A DNA stretch of 64,000 nucleotides from Tannerellaceae bacterium (GTDB taxonomy: Bacteria; Bacteroidota; Bacteroidia; Bacteroidales; Tannerellaceae). The notes under the pieces were generated by a model that saw nothing but the letters and a program-made list of their open reading frames with translations, was not told the DNA's origin and did not search any database. Location: NCBI GenBank assembly GCA_031288615.1, contig JAITRC010000006.1:34745-98744 (forward strand), read 5' to 3'. Both the position numbers and the translations under genes were made by a program. Shown here piece after piece: positions 17,234 to 26,800 of this stretch (positions within the stretch are counted from its first letter, which is position 1; every line of letters begins with the position of its first letter).

Positions 17234-17461
17234 TTAAATGCCGGGAGAGGATACTTCAAGTGAATAATCTTCTGGTTCGGGAGGGAGTTCCTTGCGGATA
17301 TGCCGTGTCAAGGCTACACAATCGTCAATCGCCACCGGTCTTGGTGCGGACACCGTTACCGTGACGCGATTCACCGGCCGTACCCGTACATCTGCTACGG
17401 TTAGGTCGGTACCTTCTACCCCTTGTTCAGCGATCCGCCGGATCATTTCCGCATCTATCAT
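17234..17461 (-). CDS. rimP: RimP N-terminal domain only (truncated ribosome maturation factor)
   Basis: RimP helps mature the 30S subunit. This 75-residue ORF matches only its N-terminal alpha/beta domain: the segments VAIDDCVALTRHI and YSLEVSSPGI align with the conserved VDDC...S and LEVSSPGLDRPL of full-length RimP. The protein ends at SSPGI with a TAA, exactly where the family continues with DRPL and a C-terminal SH3-like domain (usual length about 150). The DNA beyond is the 3' end of the convergent C1 peptidase gene, 9 nt away, with no RimP remnant. The usual partners nusA and infB are not here. It is either a remnant of a deletion or a domain kept on its own. Confidence 0.7.
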   Translation of the reverse strand: MIDAEMIRRIAEQGVEGTDLTVADVRVRPVNRVTVTVSAPRPVAIDDCVALTRHIRKELPPEPEDYSLEVSSPGI

Positions 17462-17497
17462 ATCTTCTCTCTTTCGTTATTCAGGAAAAAAAGCCAT

Positions 17498-17505
17498 TAC
17501 CTTTG
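17498..17505 (+). promoter_or_regulatory. promoter -7 box for ruvA within an inverted repeat
   Basis: TACCTTTG matches TAnnTTTG and lies 27 nt before the ruvA ATG. It is inside an inverted repeat (17494-17505 against 17512-17522, CCATTACCTTTG / CAAAGTAATGG, one unpaired base), which could be an operator or a 5' hairpin. Confidence 0.5.
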
Positions 17506-17532
17506 AGCAACCAAAGTAATGGAAAATCAATC

Positions 17533-18129
17533 ATGATAACCTATATACGCGGAGAGTTTAAAGACCTGCAGCCTGCACGGATTGTGGTAGAAGCGGCAGG
17601 GATAGGCTACGAAGTGAATATATCCCTGAATACTTACAGCGCCTTGTCCGGACAGACTAAGGGATTGATTCATGTGCACGAAGTGATCCGCGAAGATGCC
17701 CACCTCCTGTACGGCTTTGCCCAAGAGGGCGAGCGTAACTTATTCCTTTTATTAATATCCGTCTCAGGGGTAGGCCCCAATATGGCCAGGATGATACTAT
17801 CTTCCTTATCTCCCAAAGAGTTGGTTCATGTGATAGGCACTCAAGACGAACGCGCTTTAAAAGCCGTGAAAGGGATAGGCCTCAAAACCGCCCAACGTAT
17901 CTTGGTAGACCTGAAAGATAAAGTGCAAACCCTGGAACAAGAGTCTTTGTCGGCAGCAGGTGGAAGGATTGCAGGCGGAGTGGGGCAGACGGCGGAAGAA
18001 GCCATATCGGCACTGGTGATGTTAGGCTTCCAGGCAGCGGCAGCACGAAAAGTAGTAGGAGAATTAGCCAAAGAATCACCGGCTATGCCGGTAGAAAAAA
18101 TGATAAAAGATGCATTGCAGAGGTTGTAA
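17533..18129 (+). CDS. ruvA: Holliday junction branch migration protein RuvA
   Basis: Binds four-way junctions and directs the RuvB motor. The 198-residue protein has the N-terminal OB domain (MITYIRGEFKDL...AAGIGYEVNIS), the tandem helix-hairpin-helix region (ISVSGVGPNMARMIL and LKAVKGIGLKTAQRILVDLKDK) and the C-terminal RuvB-contact domain (EEAISALVMLGF). A TTG at 17503 is in frame, but the conserved start is the ATG at 17533. Its last 20 nt overlap the next gene, which encodes a secreted protein. Confidence 0.96.
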   Translation: MITYIRGEFKDLQPARIVVEAAGIGYEVNISLNTYSALSGQTKGLIHVHEVIREDAHLLYGFAQEGERNLFLLLISVSGVGPNMARMILSSLSPKELVHVIGTQDERALKAVKGIGLKTAQRILVDLKDKVQTLEQESLSAAGGRIAGGVGQTAEEAISALVMLGFQAAAARKVVGELAKESPAMPVEKMIKDALQRL

Positions 18130-19381
18130 GTGGCTATCCGTAATTTTTCTTCTCGTCGCAGGGATTAACCAGACGACAGCTCAGGAGGTATATAGCCTGG
18201 AACGCTGTATCACCACAGGATTGGAAAGAAACTACGGTTTACGGATCTTCCGGAACGCGGAAAAAGTAGCCCGAAACAATGCTACGCCCGGTAATGCCGG
18301 TTACTTACCGTCTTTGGAAGTCGAAGGGATTCTTTCAGACGGCGCATGGATAGATGCAGGCCTGAGTTTAAACTGGACTCTTTTCGATGGATTTGCCATA
18401 CAAGCTACATATACCCGACTAAAAGAGTTGCAAGCCATAGGTGTGCTACGCACTAAGCAAGCTATAGAAGACTTCATGGCCGAAATAGCAGGAGAATATT
18501 ACAACTTGATCCGCCAACAGACGCGTTTCAACAATGTACGTACATCGTTTGAACTGTCAAAGGAACGGTTAAGGATTGTGGAGCAACGCTACAAGATAGG
18601 TTCCATGTCAAGATTGGACTTGCAACAAGCGCAGGTAGATTTTAATGCCGACAGTTCGTCGGTACTGACTCAACGTGAGGCGGTACACCGTTGCCGGATA
18701 CGTCTGAATGAATTGATGGCACTGGAAGATGTAGAAACAGCGACTGTGCCGGCGGATTCAGCGATAGATTTGCGTTGTGCGCTGGGAAATGAAGAGGAGT
18801 TGTGGGCAAACACGCTGGCGGCGAACACCGGTTTACTTCAGACAGAGGGTGAACGTAGGGTCTCGGAACTGGAGTACCAACGGTTGCGGGGACGGAATTA
18901 CCCGTATCTGAAAGCGACGGCAGGTTATGGTTATTCGGCGCAGTGGGACAAACTGAAAGGCTTCAAGACCGGTGCCGGATTGAATTATGGTTTGACGCTT
19001 GGGATGACCTTGTTCGACGGACTGAACAGGAGACGGGAACAGCGTAATGCCCGTCTGGAAATAGAGAACAGTAATTGGCGTTATGCCGACCTTGAATTGT
19101 CGTTGCGTGCAGACCTGAGTAACCTTTGGATGGCCTACCAAAACAATAGAGACTTGTGTAATCTGGAGCGTACCAATGCGTTAGTGGCACAGGAATACTA
19201 CGCGATAGCGATTGATCGCTATAGGTTGGGAGATTTGTCGGGGATAGAACTCAGGGAAGCTCAAAATAAACTGCTGGATGCGGAAGAAAGACGCTCTATT
19301 GTGGAATATAATACCAAATTGTGTGAAATATCCCTGCTCCGGTTGAGCGGGAGGATTGTGGAGATATGGAAACAGGAATAA
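18110..19381 (+). CDS. TolC family outer membrane protein
   Basis: Outer-membrane efflux/secretion channel subunit. The 423-residue protein has a signal peptide (WLSVIFLLVAGINQTTAQ) and two related helical-barrel halves, each with a LFDG strand turn (LNWTLFDGF and LGMTLFDGL) and helices such as ERLRIVEQRYKIGSMSRLDLQQAQVDF and YYAIAIDRYRLGDLSGIELREAQNKLL, the classic TolC repeats. No adaptor or pump gene is adjacent, so its partner is unknown. The start overlaps ruvA by 20 nt and its end overlaps the next gene by 16 nt. Confidence 0.92.
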   Translation: MHCRGCKWLSVIFLLVAGINQTTAQEVYSLERCITTGLERNYGLRIFRNAEKVARNNATPGNAGYLPSLEVEGILSDGAWIDAGLSLNWTLFDGFAIQATYTRLKELQAIGVLRTKQAIEDFMAEIAGEYYNLIRQQTRFNNVRTSFELSKERLRIVEQRYKIGSMSRLDLQQAQVDFNADSSSVLTQREAVHRCRIRLNELMALEDVETATVPADSAIDLRCALGNEEELWANTLAANTGLLQTEGERRVSELEYQRLRGRNYPYLKATAGYGYSAQWDKLKGFKTGAGLNYGLTLGMTLFDGLNRRREQRNARLEIENSNWRYADLELSLRADLSNLWMAYQNNRDLCNLERTNALVAQEYYAIAIDRYRLGDLSGIELREAQNKLLDAEERRSIVEYNTKLCEISLLRLSGRIVEIWKQE

Positions 19382-20250
19382 AGGAGAAAGTCGGTTATGC
19401 CCTGCTTTATGCAGGAATTATGTCAATAGCTTGGTTGCCGTTACGGGTGCTGTATGGGTTGTCGGAAGGATTGTATGTATGGGTGAGGTATGTGTTGCGG
19501 TATAGGCGAAAGGTGGTTCGGGAGAATCTCGCCGCATCATTTCCCGAAATGAGTGAAAAAGAAAGGCTACGGATTGAGAAGGATTTTTATCATCACTTTG
19601 CAGACTACTTGGTGGAGGCAGTGAAGTTTGCTCACATCGGGAAGAAAGAAATCCTACAGCGGGCGAAGTTGAACAATCCCGAAGTGGTGAACGGATTGTT
19701 TGCAGCTGGACATACGTGTGTGGTATTATTGATGGTGCATTATGGTAATTGGGAATGGTTTTCGGCGTCGGGGGAATTATTAGAAGGAAAGACTTATCAG
19801 ATATACAAGCCCTTGCATAATCGGGCGATGGATAAACTGTTCATCAAATTACGTGAGCGGTTTGGGTCGTATGGAATGAAACGGAATGATGTGTTCCGCG
19901 ATATGGTGCGGATCAAACAAAAAGGACAGCGGGCTGCGGTCATTTTCTTGGCCGACCAACGTCCGCCTTTATCCGCCGTACATTACCGTACATCCTTCCT
20001 TAATCAGGATACACCCATGTTGACCGGAGCGGAACGGATTGCCCGCAAACTGGATTTGCCTGTCGTCTTTTTGAACACGTGCAAAGTAAAGCGGGGGTAT
20101 TACACGGTGAATTTTGAATTGCTTACCGACAAACCGCGTGAAATGCCGGAAAATTGGATCACGGAGCAATACGCGCAGCGGATGGAAGCTTGTATACGGC
20201 GTGCTCCTGCTTACTGGCTTTGGACACACAACCGCTGGAAACATGTATGA
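19366..20250 (+). CDS. lipid A acyltransferase (LpxL/HtrB family)
   Basis: Adds secondary acyl chains to lipid A at the inner membrane. The 294-residue protein has an N-terminal membrane segment (YALLYAGIMSIAWLPLRVLYGL), VVRENLAASFPEMSEKERLRIEKDFYHHFADYLVE, and the HX4E catalytic motif HYGNWE (His125, Glu130), followed by FLADQRPP and the C-terminal WLWTHNRWK. It overlaps TolC by 16 nt upstream and the glycosyltransferase start by 8 nt downstream, so it belongs to one envelope operon. Confidence 0.93.
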   Translation: METGIKEKVGYALLYAGIMSIAWLPLRVLYGLSEGLYVWVRYVLRYRRKVVRENLAASFPEMSEKERLRIEKDFYHHFADYLVEAVKFAHIGKKEILQRAKLNNPEVVNGLFAAGHTCVVLLMVHYGNWEWFSASGELLEGKTYQIYKPLHNRAMDKLFIKLRERFGSYGMKRNDVFRDMVRIKQKGQRAAVIFLADQRPPLSAVHYRTSFLNQDTPMLTGAERIARKLDLPVVFLNTCKVKRGYYTVNFELLTDKPREMPENWITEQYAQRMEACIRRAPAYWLWTHNRWKHV

Positions 20251-22690
20251 GCAAGTAAATGTGGTTATCCTGACATGGAATGGACAAGCGTTGTTGAAGC
20301 GATTCCTCCCGTTTGTGAAGGAATATAGTGGAGATGCGATAATCACAGTGGCAGATAACGGATCTACGGATGGTTCGGTAGAGATGATCCGGAAGCAATT
20401 TCCGGAGGTGAAGGTGATTCCATTGGATCGAAATTACGGGTTTGCGGAAGGATACAATCGGGCGATATCACAGATAGAAACTGAGTATCTGGTGCTCCTA
20501 AACAACGACGTGGAAGTGACGGCAGGTTGGATGGAAGCACCTTTGGCGGTTATGGAGGCAGATGAACGGGTGGCGGCGGTGCAGCCGAAGATATTGTCGG
20601 AGCGCGAGCATGGGCGTTTCGAATATGCTGGGGCAGCAGGGGGTTATATAGATAGGTATGGCTATCCATTTTGTCGGGGGAGGATTATGGACGTGACGGA
20701 AGAAGATAAAGGTCAATATGATACGGAGGCTGAGGTGGTATGGGCAAGTGGCGCTTGCCTATTTGTGCGTACGGCGATATATAAAAAGGAGGGAGGATTG
20801 GATGGAACTTTTTTCGCCCATCAGGAAGAGATAGATCTCTGCTGGCGTTTACGGAGTAGGGGATATAGGGTGATTTGTACGCCCCGTTCGGTTGTCTATC
20901 ATGTAGGTGGAGGGACCTTACAAGCAGAGCATCCGCGAAAAACGTTTCTTAACTTCAGGAACAACCTGTTGATGTTGTACAAAAACTTACCGGAGGAACG
21001 ATTGCGGGGAGTAATGCGGGTTCGATGTTTACTGGATGCGGCGGCAGGTGTGAGGTATGCATTAAGTGGGAAATGGGAAAATGCGTGGGCGGTATGGAAA
21101 GCTTGGCAGGAGTTCAAACGGATACGACCGGCATACGTGGAAGCCCAAAAGGAAAATAGAAAGAAAACGATTGTACGGGATATAATAGGGAAAGGGTGCT
21201 TGCTATATCAATATCACGTACGGAAACGAAGACGCTTTACAGAATTGAGTACAAGGATTTTGGGACTGTGCCTGTTAAGTACAATGGCGGCTCTTGGACA
21301 AGTAAAAGAGGGGACACACTATGAGGTGGAAGCATGGACAGGAGGCGGTACAGGCAAAGTGCTACCTTTTTGGATGGTAAGTAATCGGTATGGAGTTGTG
21401 CCGTTGCAATCTGGAAATGAGTACATAAGAGGAAAAATAGCGCATCAAGGATCGTGGGGGCAGGAGGTGTGTTGGGATGTGGGAGCAGATATGGTGGTAA
21501 CGCCTCGTGAAGGGAAAGCCCATATACAACAGGCTTACGGAGGGATACGGTATAAAGGGTGGGAACTGATAATGGGGGCAAAGGAACGGTACATATCACT
21601 ATGGGACAAGAATCTCAGTTCGGGGGATATGATACAATCGGGCAATGCACGGCCGTTGCCGGAATTGAATCTTGCTGTGCCACAGTTTGTGGGACTTCCT
21701 TGGGCTGGGAAATGGGTGCAGTGGAAAGGAGAATTTAGTGTAGGCTGGGCGGTGGATAAGAATTACTTGGCATCGTCCACAGGAGAAAAGGCCTATTATG
21801 TAAAGAATGTATACCGGCATAATAAAACCTTATTTTTACGGCTGAGTGATAGCCGGAGGAATGTACCCTTGTACGCTACCGTAGGGTTTCGGCACACCGC
21901 ACAATGGGGAGGGGAGTCTACCAATCCGGCTCACGGAAAGTTACCGCAATCATTTACCGATTTCCTGCGGGTCATCACCGCACGACCGGGAGGGGCAAAT
22001 GCACTCGAAACCGAAAGGGTCAATGTGCTTGGCTCCCATCATATAGCATACGATATGCAGCTTGGCTACGACAAGAATGACTGGGCGGTACAGTTGTACT
22101 ATCAACATATTGCCGCCGATAATTCGGGAGCGGAGTTTTCCAATGGAATAGACGGATTGTGGGGAATTCGTGGAGACTTGCCGTTCAATTGGTTACAGAA
22201 AGTGGTGATTGAATATGTGACGACACGTCATCAAAGTGGCCCCTTTCATTACATCTGGTTTGATCATGAAAAATATGCGGCACGGGGAGGAGGAGCAGAT
22301 AACTACTATAATAATGAAGTCTATGTCAATGGGCATGCTTACTTCGGACGGACAGAGGGATCGCCGCTACTTCCTTCGCCGGAATACAACAATAACGGGC
22401 GACAGGGTTTCTTGAATAATCGTATTCTTGATTGGCATATAGGAATGGAAGGGCAACCTTCCGCAGTGCTGTCTTATCGTTTGCTTTGCACCTTGATGAA
22501 CGGATGGGGGACGCATAGTGCCCCTTTCTTGCAGAAAAAAACAGGCTTGTCATTCCTTGCGGAAACAACCTATAGTTTGCCATACCATCCTTCGCTCACT
22601 TTTGTGGCGGCTGTTGCCGGTGATACCGGTGATGTGTTCGGTATGCCGGCCTATGCCGTTTCCTTCTCCCTTCGTTGGAAAATACCGTGA
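20243..22690 (+). CDS. GT2 glycosyltransferase fused to Wzi-like outer-membrane barrel
   Basis: One 815-codon frame from the ATG at 20243. Residues 1-334 are a family 2 glycosyltransferase (VNVVILTWNG, ADNGSTDGS, LLNNDVEV, WASGACLFVR, HQEEIDLCWRLRSRG), ending in a basic tail YHVRKRRRF. Residues 335-815 are a capsule-assembly Wzi-like beta-barrel with its own signal peptide (LSTRILGLCLLSTMAALGQ) and barrel motifs such as GAKERYISLWDKNLSSG and LPFWMVSNRYG. No stop codon separates them. Both halves are full length for their families. Either the Wzi half starts again at the in-frame TTG at 21245, or the fusion is cut by signal peptidase. The GT2 would act on lipid-linked or cell-surface glycans. 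Confidence 0.88.
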   Translation: MYEQVNVVILTWNGQALLKRFLPFVKEYSGDAIITVADNGSTDGSVEMIRKQFPEVKVIPLDRNYGFAEGYNRAISQIETEYLVLLNNDVEVTAGWMEAPLAVMEADERVAAVQPKILSEREHGRFEYAGAAGGYIDRYGYPFCRGRIMDVTEEDKGQYDTEAEVVWASGACLFVRTAIYKKEGGLDGTFFAHQEEIDLCWRLRSRGYRVICTPRSVVYHVGGGTLQAEHPRKTFLNFRNNLLMLYKNLPEERLRGVMRVRCLLDAAAGVRYALSGKWENAWAVWKAWQEFKRIRPAYVEAQKENRKKTIVRDIIGKGCLLYQYHVRKRRRFTELSTRILGLCLLSTMAALGQVKEGTHYEVEAWTGGGTGKVLPFWMVSNRYGVVPLQSGNEYIRGKIAHQGSWGQEVCWDVGADMVVTPREGKAHIQQAYGGIRYKGWELIMGAKERYISLWDKNLSSGDMIQSGNARPLPELNLAVPQFVGLPWAGKWVQWKGEFSVGWAVDKNYLASSTGEKAYYVKNVYRHNKTLFLRLSDSRRNVPLYATVGFRHTAQWGGESTNPAHGKLPQSFTDFLRVITARPGGANALETERVNVLGSHHIAYDMQLGYDKNDWAVQLYYQHIAADNSGAEFSNGIDGLWGIRGDLPFNWLQKVVIEYVTTRHQSGPFHYIWFDHEKYAARGGGADNYYNNEVYVNGHAYFGRTEGSPLLPSPEYNNNGRQGFLNNRILDWHIGMEGQPSAVLSYRLLCTLMNGWGTHSAPFLQKKTGLSFLAETTYSLPYHPSLTFVAAVAGDTGDVFGMPAYAVSFSLRWKIP
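21245..21301 (+). other. internal signal peptide and candidate TTG restart (Wzi half)
   Basis: The codons from the TTG at 21245 give a typical signal peptide (short basic n-region with one Arg, hydrophobic ILGLCLLSTMAAL, cleavage after ALGQ at 21301). The TTG overlaps an out-of-frame TGA (21246-21248), forming a TTGA, as if two genes once overlapped by 4 nt before their frames were joined. Confidence 0.65.
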
Positions 22691-22738
22691 ATATATAAAA
22701 TGTCCAATTTAGACTGTAATAACAAAAGAAAAAAGGAT

Positions 22739-23776
22739 ATGAAACAGGATGGGACAAAGGTTCGCTTTGGAGTGATCGGCACGAACTACATCACAGGAAA
22801 GATGCTGGCGGGGGCGAAGGAGGATGAACGGTTTATATTGACTGCCGTGTGTTCACGGACAAAAACAAGAGGGGAGACTTTTGTACAGGAGCAGGGATAT
22901 TCTTTGGAGAAGGACGGGGTGAAAGTATTTACTTCGGTAGAAGAGATGGCAGAGAGTCCGGTTGTAGATGCCGTATATGTCGCCTCACCCAACAGCCTGC
23001 ACGCTCAGCAGAGTATAGCCTGCATGAAGCAGGGCAAACATGTTCTCTGTGAAAAACCATTGGCCTCGAATGTAACGGAGGCTTCTGCTATGATTGCTGC
23101 GTCCCTTCAATATAATGTGACGTTGATGGAAGCTATGAAACCTACGTTAACACCTAACTTTCTTGCTCTTCGTGACAACATACATCGTATAGGTAAGATA
23201 CGTCGTTATTTCTCTTGTTACTGTCAGTATTCCTCTCGCTACGATGATCTGAAAAACGGTATCGTGCAGAACGCTTTCAATCCGGCCTTATCTAATGGAG
23301 CTATGTCCGATATAGGAGTATATACTGTTTACCCAATGGTTGTATTGTTTGGTTATCCGAAACGTATTGAAGCGACGGGACTTCTCTTGTCTTCAGGTAC
23401 CGATGGCCAGGGTGCTATAAATTTTCTCTACGATGAGATGATGGGTACTGTACTCTACTCTAAAATAGCCGACTCCTCCCTCCCTACGGAGTTTCAAGGA
23501 GAAGAGGGGACAATTACGCTTGACCGCATCAATATCATCAGTCGACTCACACTCACCTCCCGTTCGGGAAGAGCCGTTGAAACACTGACTCGCCCTGTGG
23601 AGAAGAACGAATTCTATTACGAAGTCTCCGAATTTATAAATTTACTGTTGGCCGGCAAGAGGGAGTCAAGTATCAACAGTCATTCCAATTCATTGAATAC
23701 CATCAGAATTATTGATGAGGTGCGTCGCCAATTGGGAGTCGCTTACCCTGCGGATGCCCATCTTTTGCAGGGTTGA
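22739..23776 (+). CDS. Gfo/Idh/MocA family oxidoreductase (cytoplasmic)
   Basis: NAD(P)-dependent oxidoreductase of the glucose-fructose oxidoreductase/inositol dehydrogenase family, 345 residues. Visible features are the Rossmann start VRFGVIGTNYITGKML, YVASPNSLHAQQ, the family's catalytic-lysine motif GKHVLCEKPLASN, and the substrate domain (GAMSDIGVYTVYPMVVLFG). The sugar or inositol substrate is not predictable. The frame allows an ATG at 22700, but its 13 extra codons are polar and low in conservation, so I prefer 22739. No signal peptide, unlike the related protein at 37968. Confidence 0.88.
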   Translation: MKQDGTKVRFGVIGTNYITGKMLAGAKEDERFILTAVCSRTKTRGETFVQEQGYSLEKDGVKVFTSVEEMAESPVVDAVYVASPNSLHAQQSIACMKQGKHVLCEKPLASNVTEASAMIAASLQYNVTLMEAMKPTLTPNFLALRDNIHRIGKIRRYFSCYCQYSSRYDDLKNGIVQNAFNPALSNGAMSDIGVYTVYPMVVLFGYPKRIEATGLLLSSGTDGQGAINFLYDEMMGTVLYSKIADSSLPTEFQGEEGTITLDRINIISRLTLTSRSGRAVETLTRPVEKNEFYYEVSEFINLLLAGKRESSINSHSNSLNTIRIIDEVRRQLGVAYPADAHLLQG

Positions 23777-23817
23777 AATATTTTGTTTGGAAAAGACGAT
23801 AATGCTGTATTATTGCT

Positions 23818-23825
23818 TAGCTTTG
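23818..23825 (+). promoter_or_regulatory. promoter -7 box for the first DUF6383-like gene
   Basis: TAGCTTTG, matching TAnnTTTG, 56 nt before the ATG at 23882. No -33 element at the usual distance. Confidence 0.5.
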
Positions 23826-23881
23826 CAGTGCGTGAGTAGCGCCCGAAAGGAAATATACATGGACTTAATCGGTCACGGGAT

Positions 23882-26800
23882 ATGAAGAGGTTGTGTTTCA
23901 TTCTGACAGTCTTGGTTTTGCGACTGGCTTCCTTGGAAGTTTTTGCACAGGATGCAGAAGGGATTAAAGGAGTTCCCATCTATGACGAAGGGACATATAG
24001 TAATGCAAGGAACTATTTGTTGCGCGCTACGTATAAGGGTAGTGAAGGAGATTTTTTCCTTATGGAAAGAGAAGGGTATTTGTATCTTTTGCCTGCCGCT
24101 CAAATGCCTGATTCTCCTGAAGGGCTAAACGAACTCTTGTGGAAGGTGACGGTAGAAAAAGGAGGCAACGACATTTCAGGTTTCTCCTATCGTTTCCGTA
24201 CGGCGTATTCTCTGCGTGATCTTATTTTGCGTTCGGAGGAAGCTACTGCATCAGGGGCTTCCGCTTCAAGTACGGCCAATCGCCTTGAGGGAAATATTCA
24301 GCAATGGCAGCCTTCCTCCAAGTCGGGATCTCCCTCCGACAACATCTTTTACTACATCCTTGCTGGAGAGAAAAATGTGATCGCATGGGGCGTTTTCGGC
24401 AATAGAGTCGTTCCCCGTTCGTTCAAAAGCCTTGTTGAGGCACAGAACGCTAGGGATGTACTTACGATTACCCCTTGTAAGGTAGATGGATACGTTCCTT
24501 TTTCGGTGAATGAGTTGAATACTAATTCAGGGAAAAACGGTGCTTACGATGAAGTGACTCATGACGTCCGTGCTACATCGAATAGTTATTTCCAAATCTC
24601 GTTTGCTTCCTCAGGGCAGGTGCCGGCTATACTCAACCAACGGCGTTTACAAGCTCAGGGAGTCACTAAGGGTGTAACGGAGGGGTCTATTGTACTTTCT
24701 GATGAAGCTCATCGGGTATCTGACCGTACGTGGTATGCCCTTTTGATAAAAGACTTGGGTTATATCGTGGCAAAGACTACACCTACAGGTACATTGGAAC
24801 TTAACTCTACAGATAAATGGTACACTAAAACATCTTTACCTGCAGATGCTTACCTTTTCAATATCCTTTATGATGGGAATACAGGTCAAGTGTTTGTCAA
24901 GAACAAACTCAATCCCACTGAGGATTTGGCACCCGGTGCTATTGCGTTCTATGTCGGCGGTGAGAATCAATATGTGCCGGCTGTAGTGGTAAGTGGTGTG
25001 TATCTGTTGCAAATAGTGGGGATTAATGATAACCGTAATTCGTGGAGTGACGAAACTCATCCACGTAAGGGTAAATACCTTACCTTCTTGCCGGATGGTT
25101 CTTTTGCCTTTGCCGACTATGGTGAACATCTACGGACAGATCCTGCCGCCCAGTGGGTTATAGAAGGTAGTGCCACTGTCGGTGAGGTGTTGGTGACCAA
25201 TCGTGAACGTGGAAAATACAGTGTCCCTTACTTGGGAGATGATCCGCGTCATATCTTCAAAGGGGCGGCTTCCGGTACGGTTTTCTTCCTCGGAACCGAT
25301 ACATTACGTTTGGTACAGCTCACTTCCGATTGCCTCAATGATTCTCACGCCGGCTATCATCATTTTACATCCGGTTTATCCGGTGAAGGTTTTACCTTCA
25401 AATACTATCAGGGAGAAGGGAATCTTAGTGCCAGCCCTTCCGACGACTATGTGTGGATTACGAATAATGATACCCGTATTTATCCCGAGTTTGTAGCTAC
25501 GGAAATATATGGATATACTACTTTAACCAATACGGCGCTTGTACCTCTTGAGCGTTCTATTTATAAATTGAAATACAATGGCCGTTATCTCTCTTTCGAT
25601 CGTGATGTGGATGTGAATCGTCGTTACTTCCTACAAAATAACCCTGAACAGGCAGCTGTCTTTTTACTGAAGGAAACATGGCGTGATAAGAATGGAGAAC
25701 GGCAATATCAACTCTTCAATGCCTCATATGCTTCGGGGCAATGGGCTGAGATAGATGATGCAACGGGTAAATACATTACTTTACATACCAGTGGTGTGAT
25801 TACTAGTGGAAAAACACTTGTGATGGCCAAATTAGCGGGAGGAAGTTACGTCCCTGTCGAGTATGAGAAAGAGGATGAGGTACGGCAGTTGGGCGATTGG
25901 GTAACACCGATACCTGTGAAAGGGGCATCGCGTTTTTATGCCAAGTATTCGATACCTCTCTCTTGGTTGAGTGTAAATAGTACTGCCAAATCTGTTGTGA
26001 ATGTAACGGATGAGAATTATCCGAAAGGGGAATTTGCTATACAGGATCACTATCCTTCCCTTTATCGTAGTCTCACATCGGAAGGTGTTAAGGAAGAACA
26101 GGAAATTCGTATTGAAAGTACTTCCACCTCTGCCACCCTTGCTCCGCAATCTGTAACCAATGCTTCACTCAGTTACCTTGTTGTGGAAGACCAATCACAA
26201 GGTAAGCTGGTGGCTCGTTATGTGAGGGGTGTCAACATGCCTCAGTATTTGCTAATGTCTGATATAGAAGAAAAGGTTGTAGGAGGGAAGACAGTAAGGA
26301 CTGCCCGTTTCTTGCGTAGTCTTGCCGACTCGGTCTCTCTTTATCGGTTGGAAGGTAAGAACCCTGAAGCCTTCCTTTGGGAAGACAAGCCCCGGTTGGC
26401 CTTTGTAGAGGGAATATTGTCGGAAGGCGATACCAAATTGACCGTTTCCGGTGAAACCATTCAAATCGGCTATAGTGTCGCAGAGCAGCAGAAGGAAGGA
26501 GAATCATCCCCCTTCCTGTTCTCATTACGTCTGGCTCCCGAAGGTAATGGAACTTTCCTGCTGGAAACACGAGGTGATGTATATAGCTACTACGGGAGCG
26601 GGCTTAATAGTTGGATAAAGATAGTAGACGGTGTTCCCGTTTTACATACGTCCACATACGAAGAGGCAATCCTTGAAGGAGCAGAAATTTTCACTTTGAG
26701 AGGATCTGGTATGAAGGCGGTTGATGTAATAAAGGAAAGTTCTTTCAAAGCGACGGTTTCGGACGGGAAAATCATTGTCTCCGGAGCGGCAGGGAAGAAG

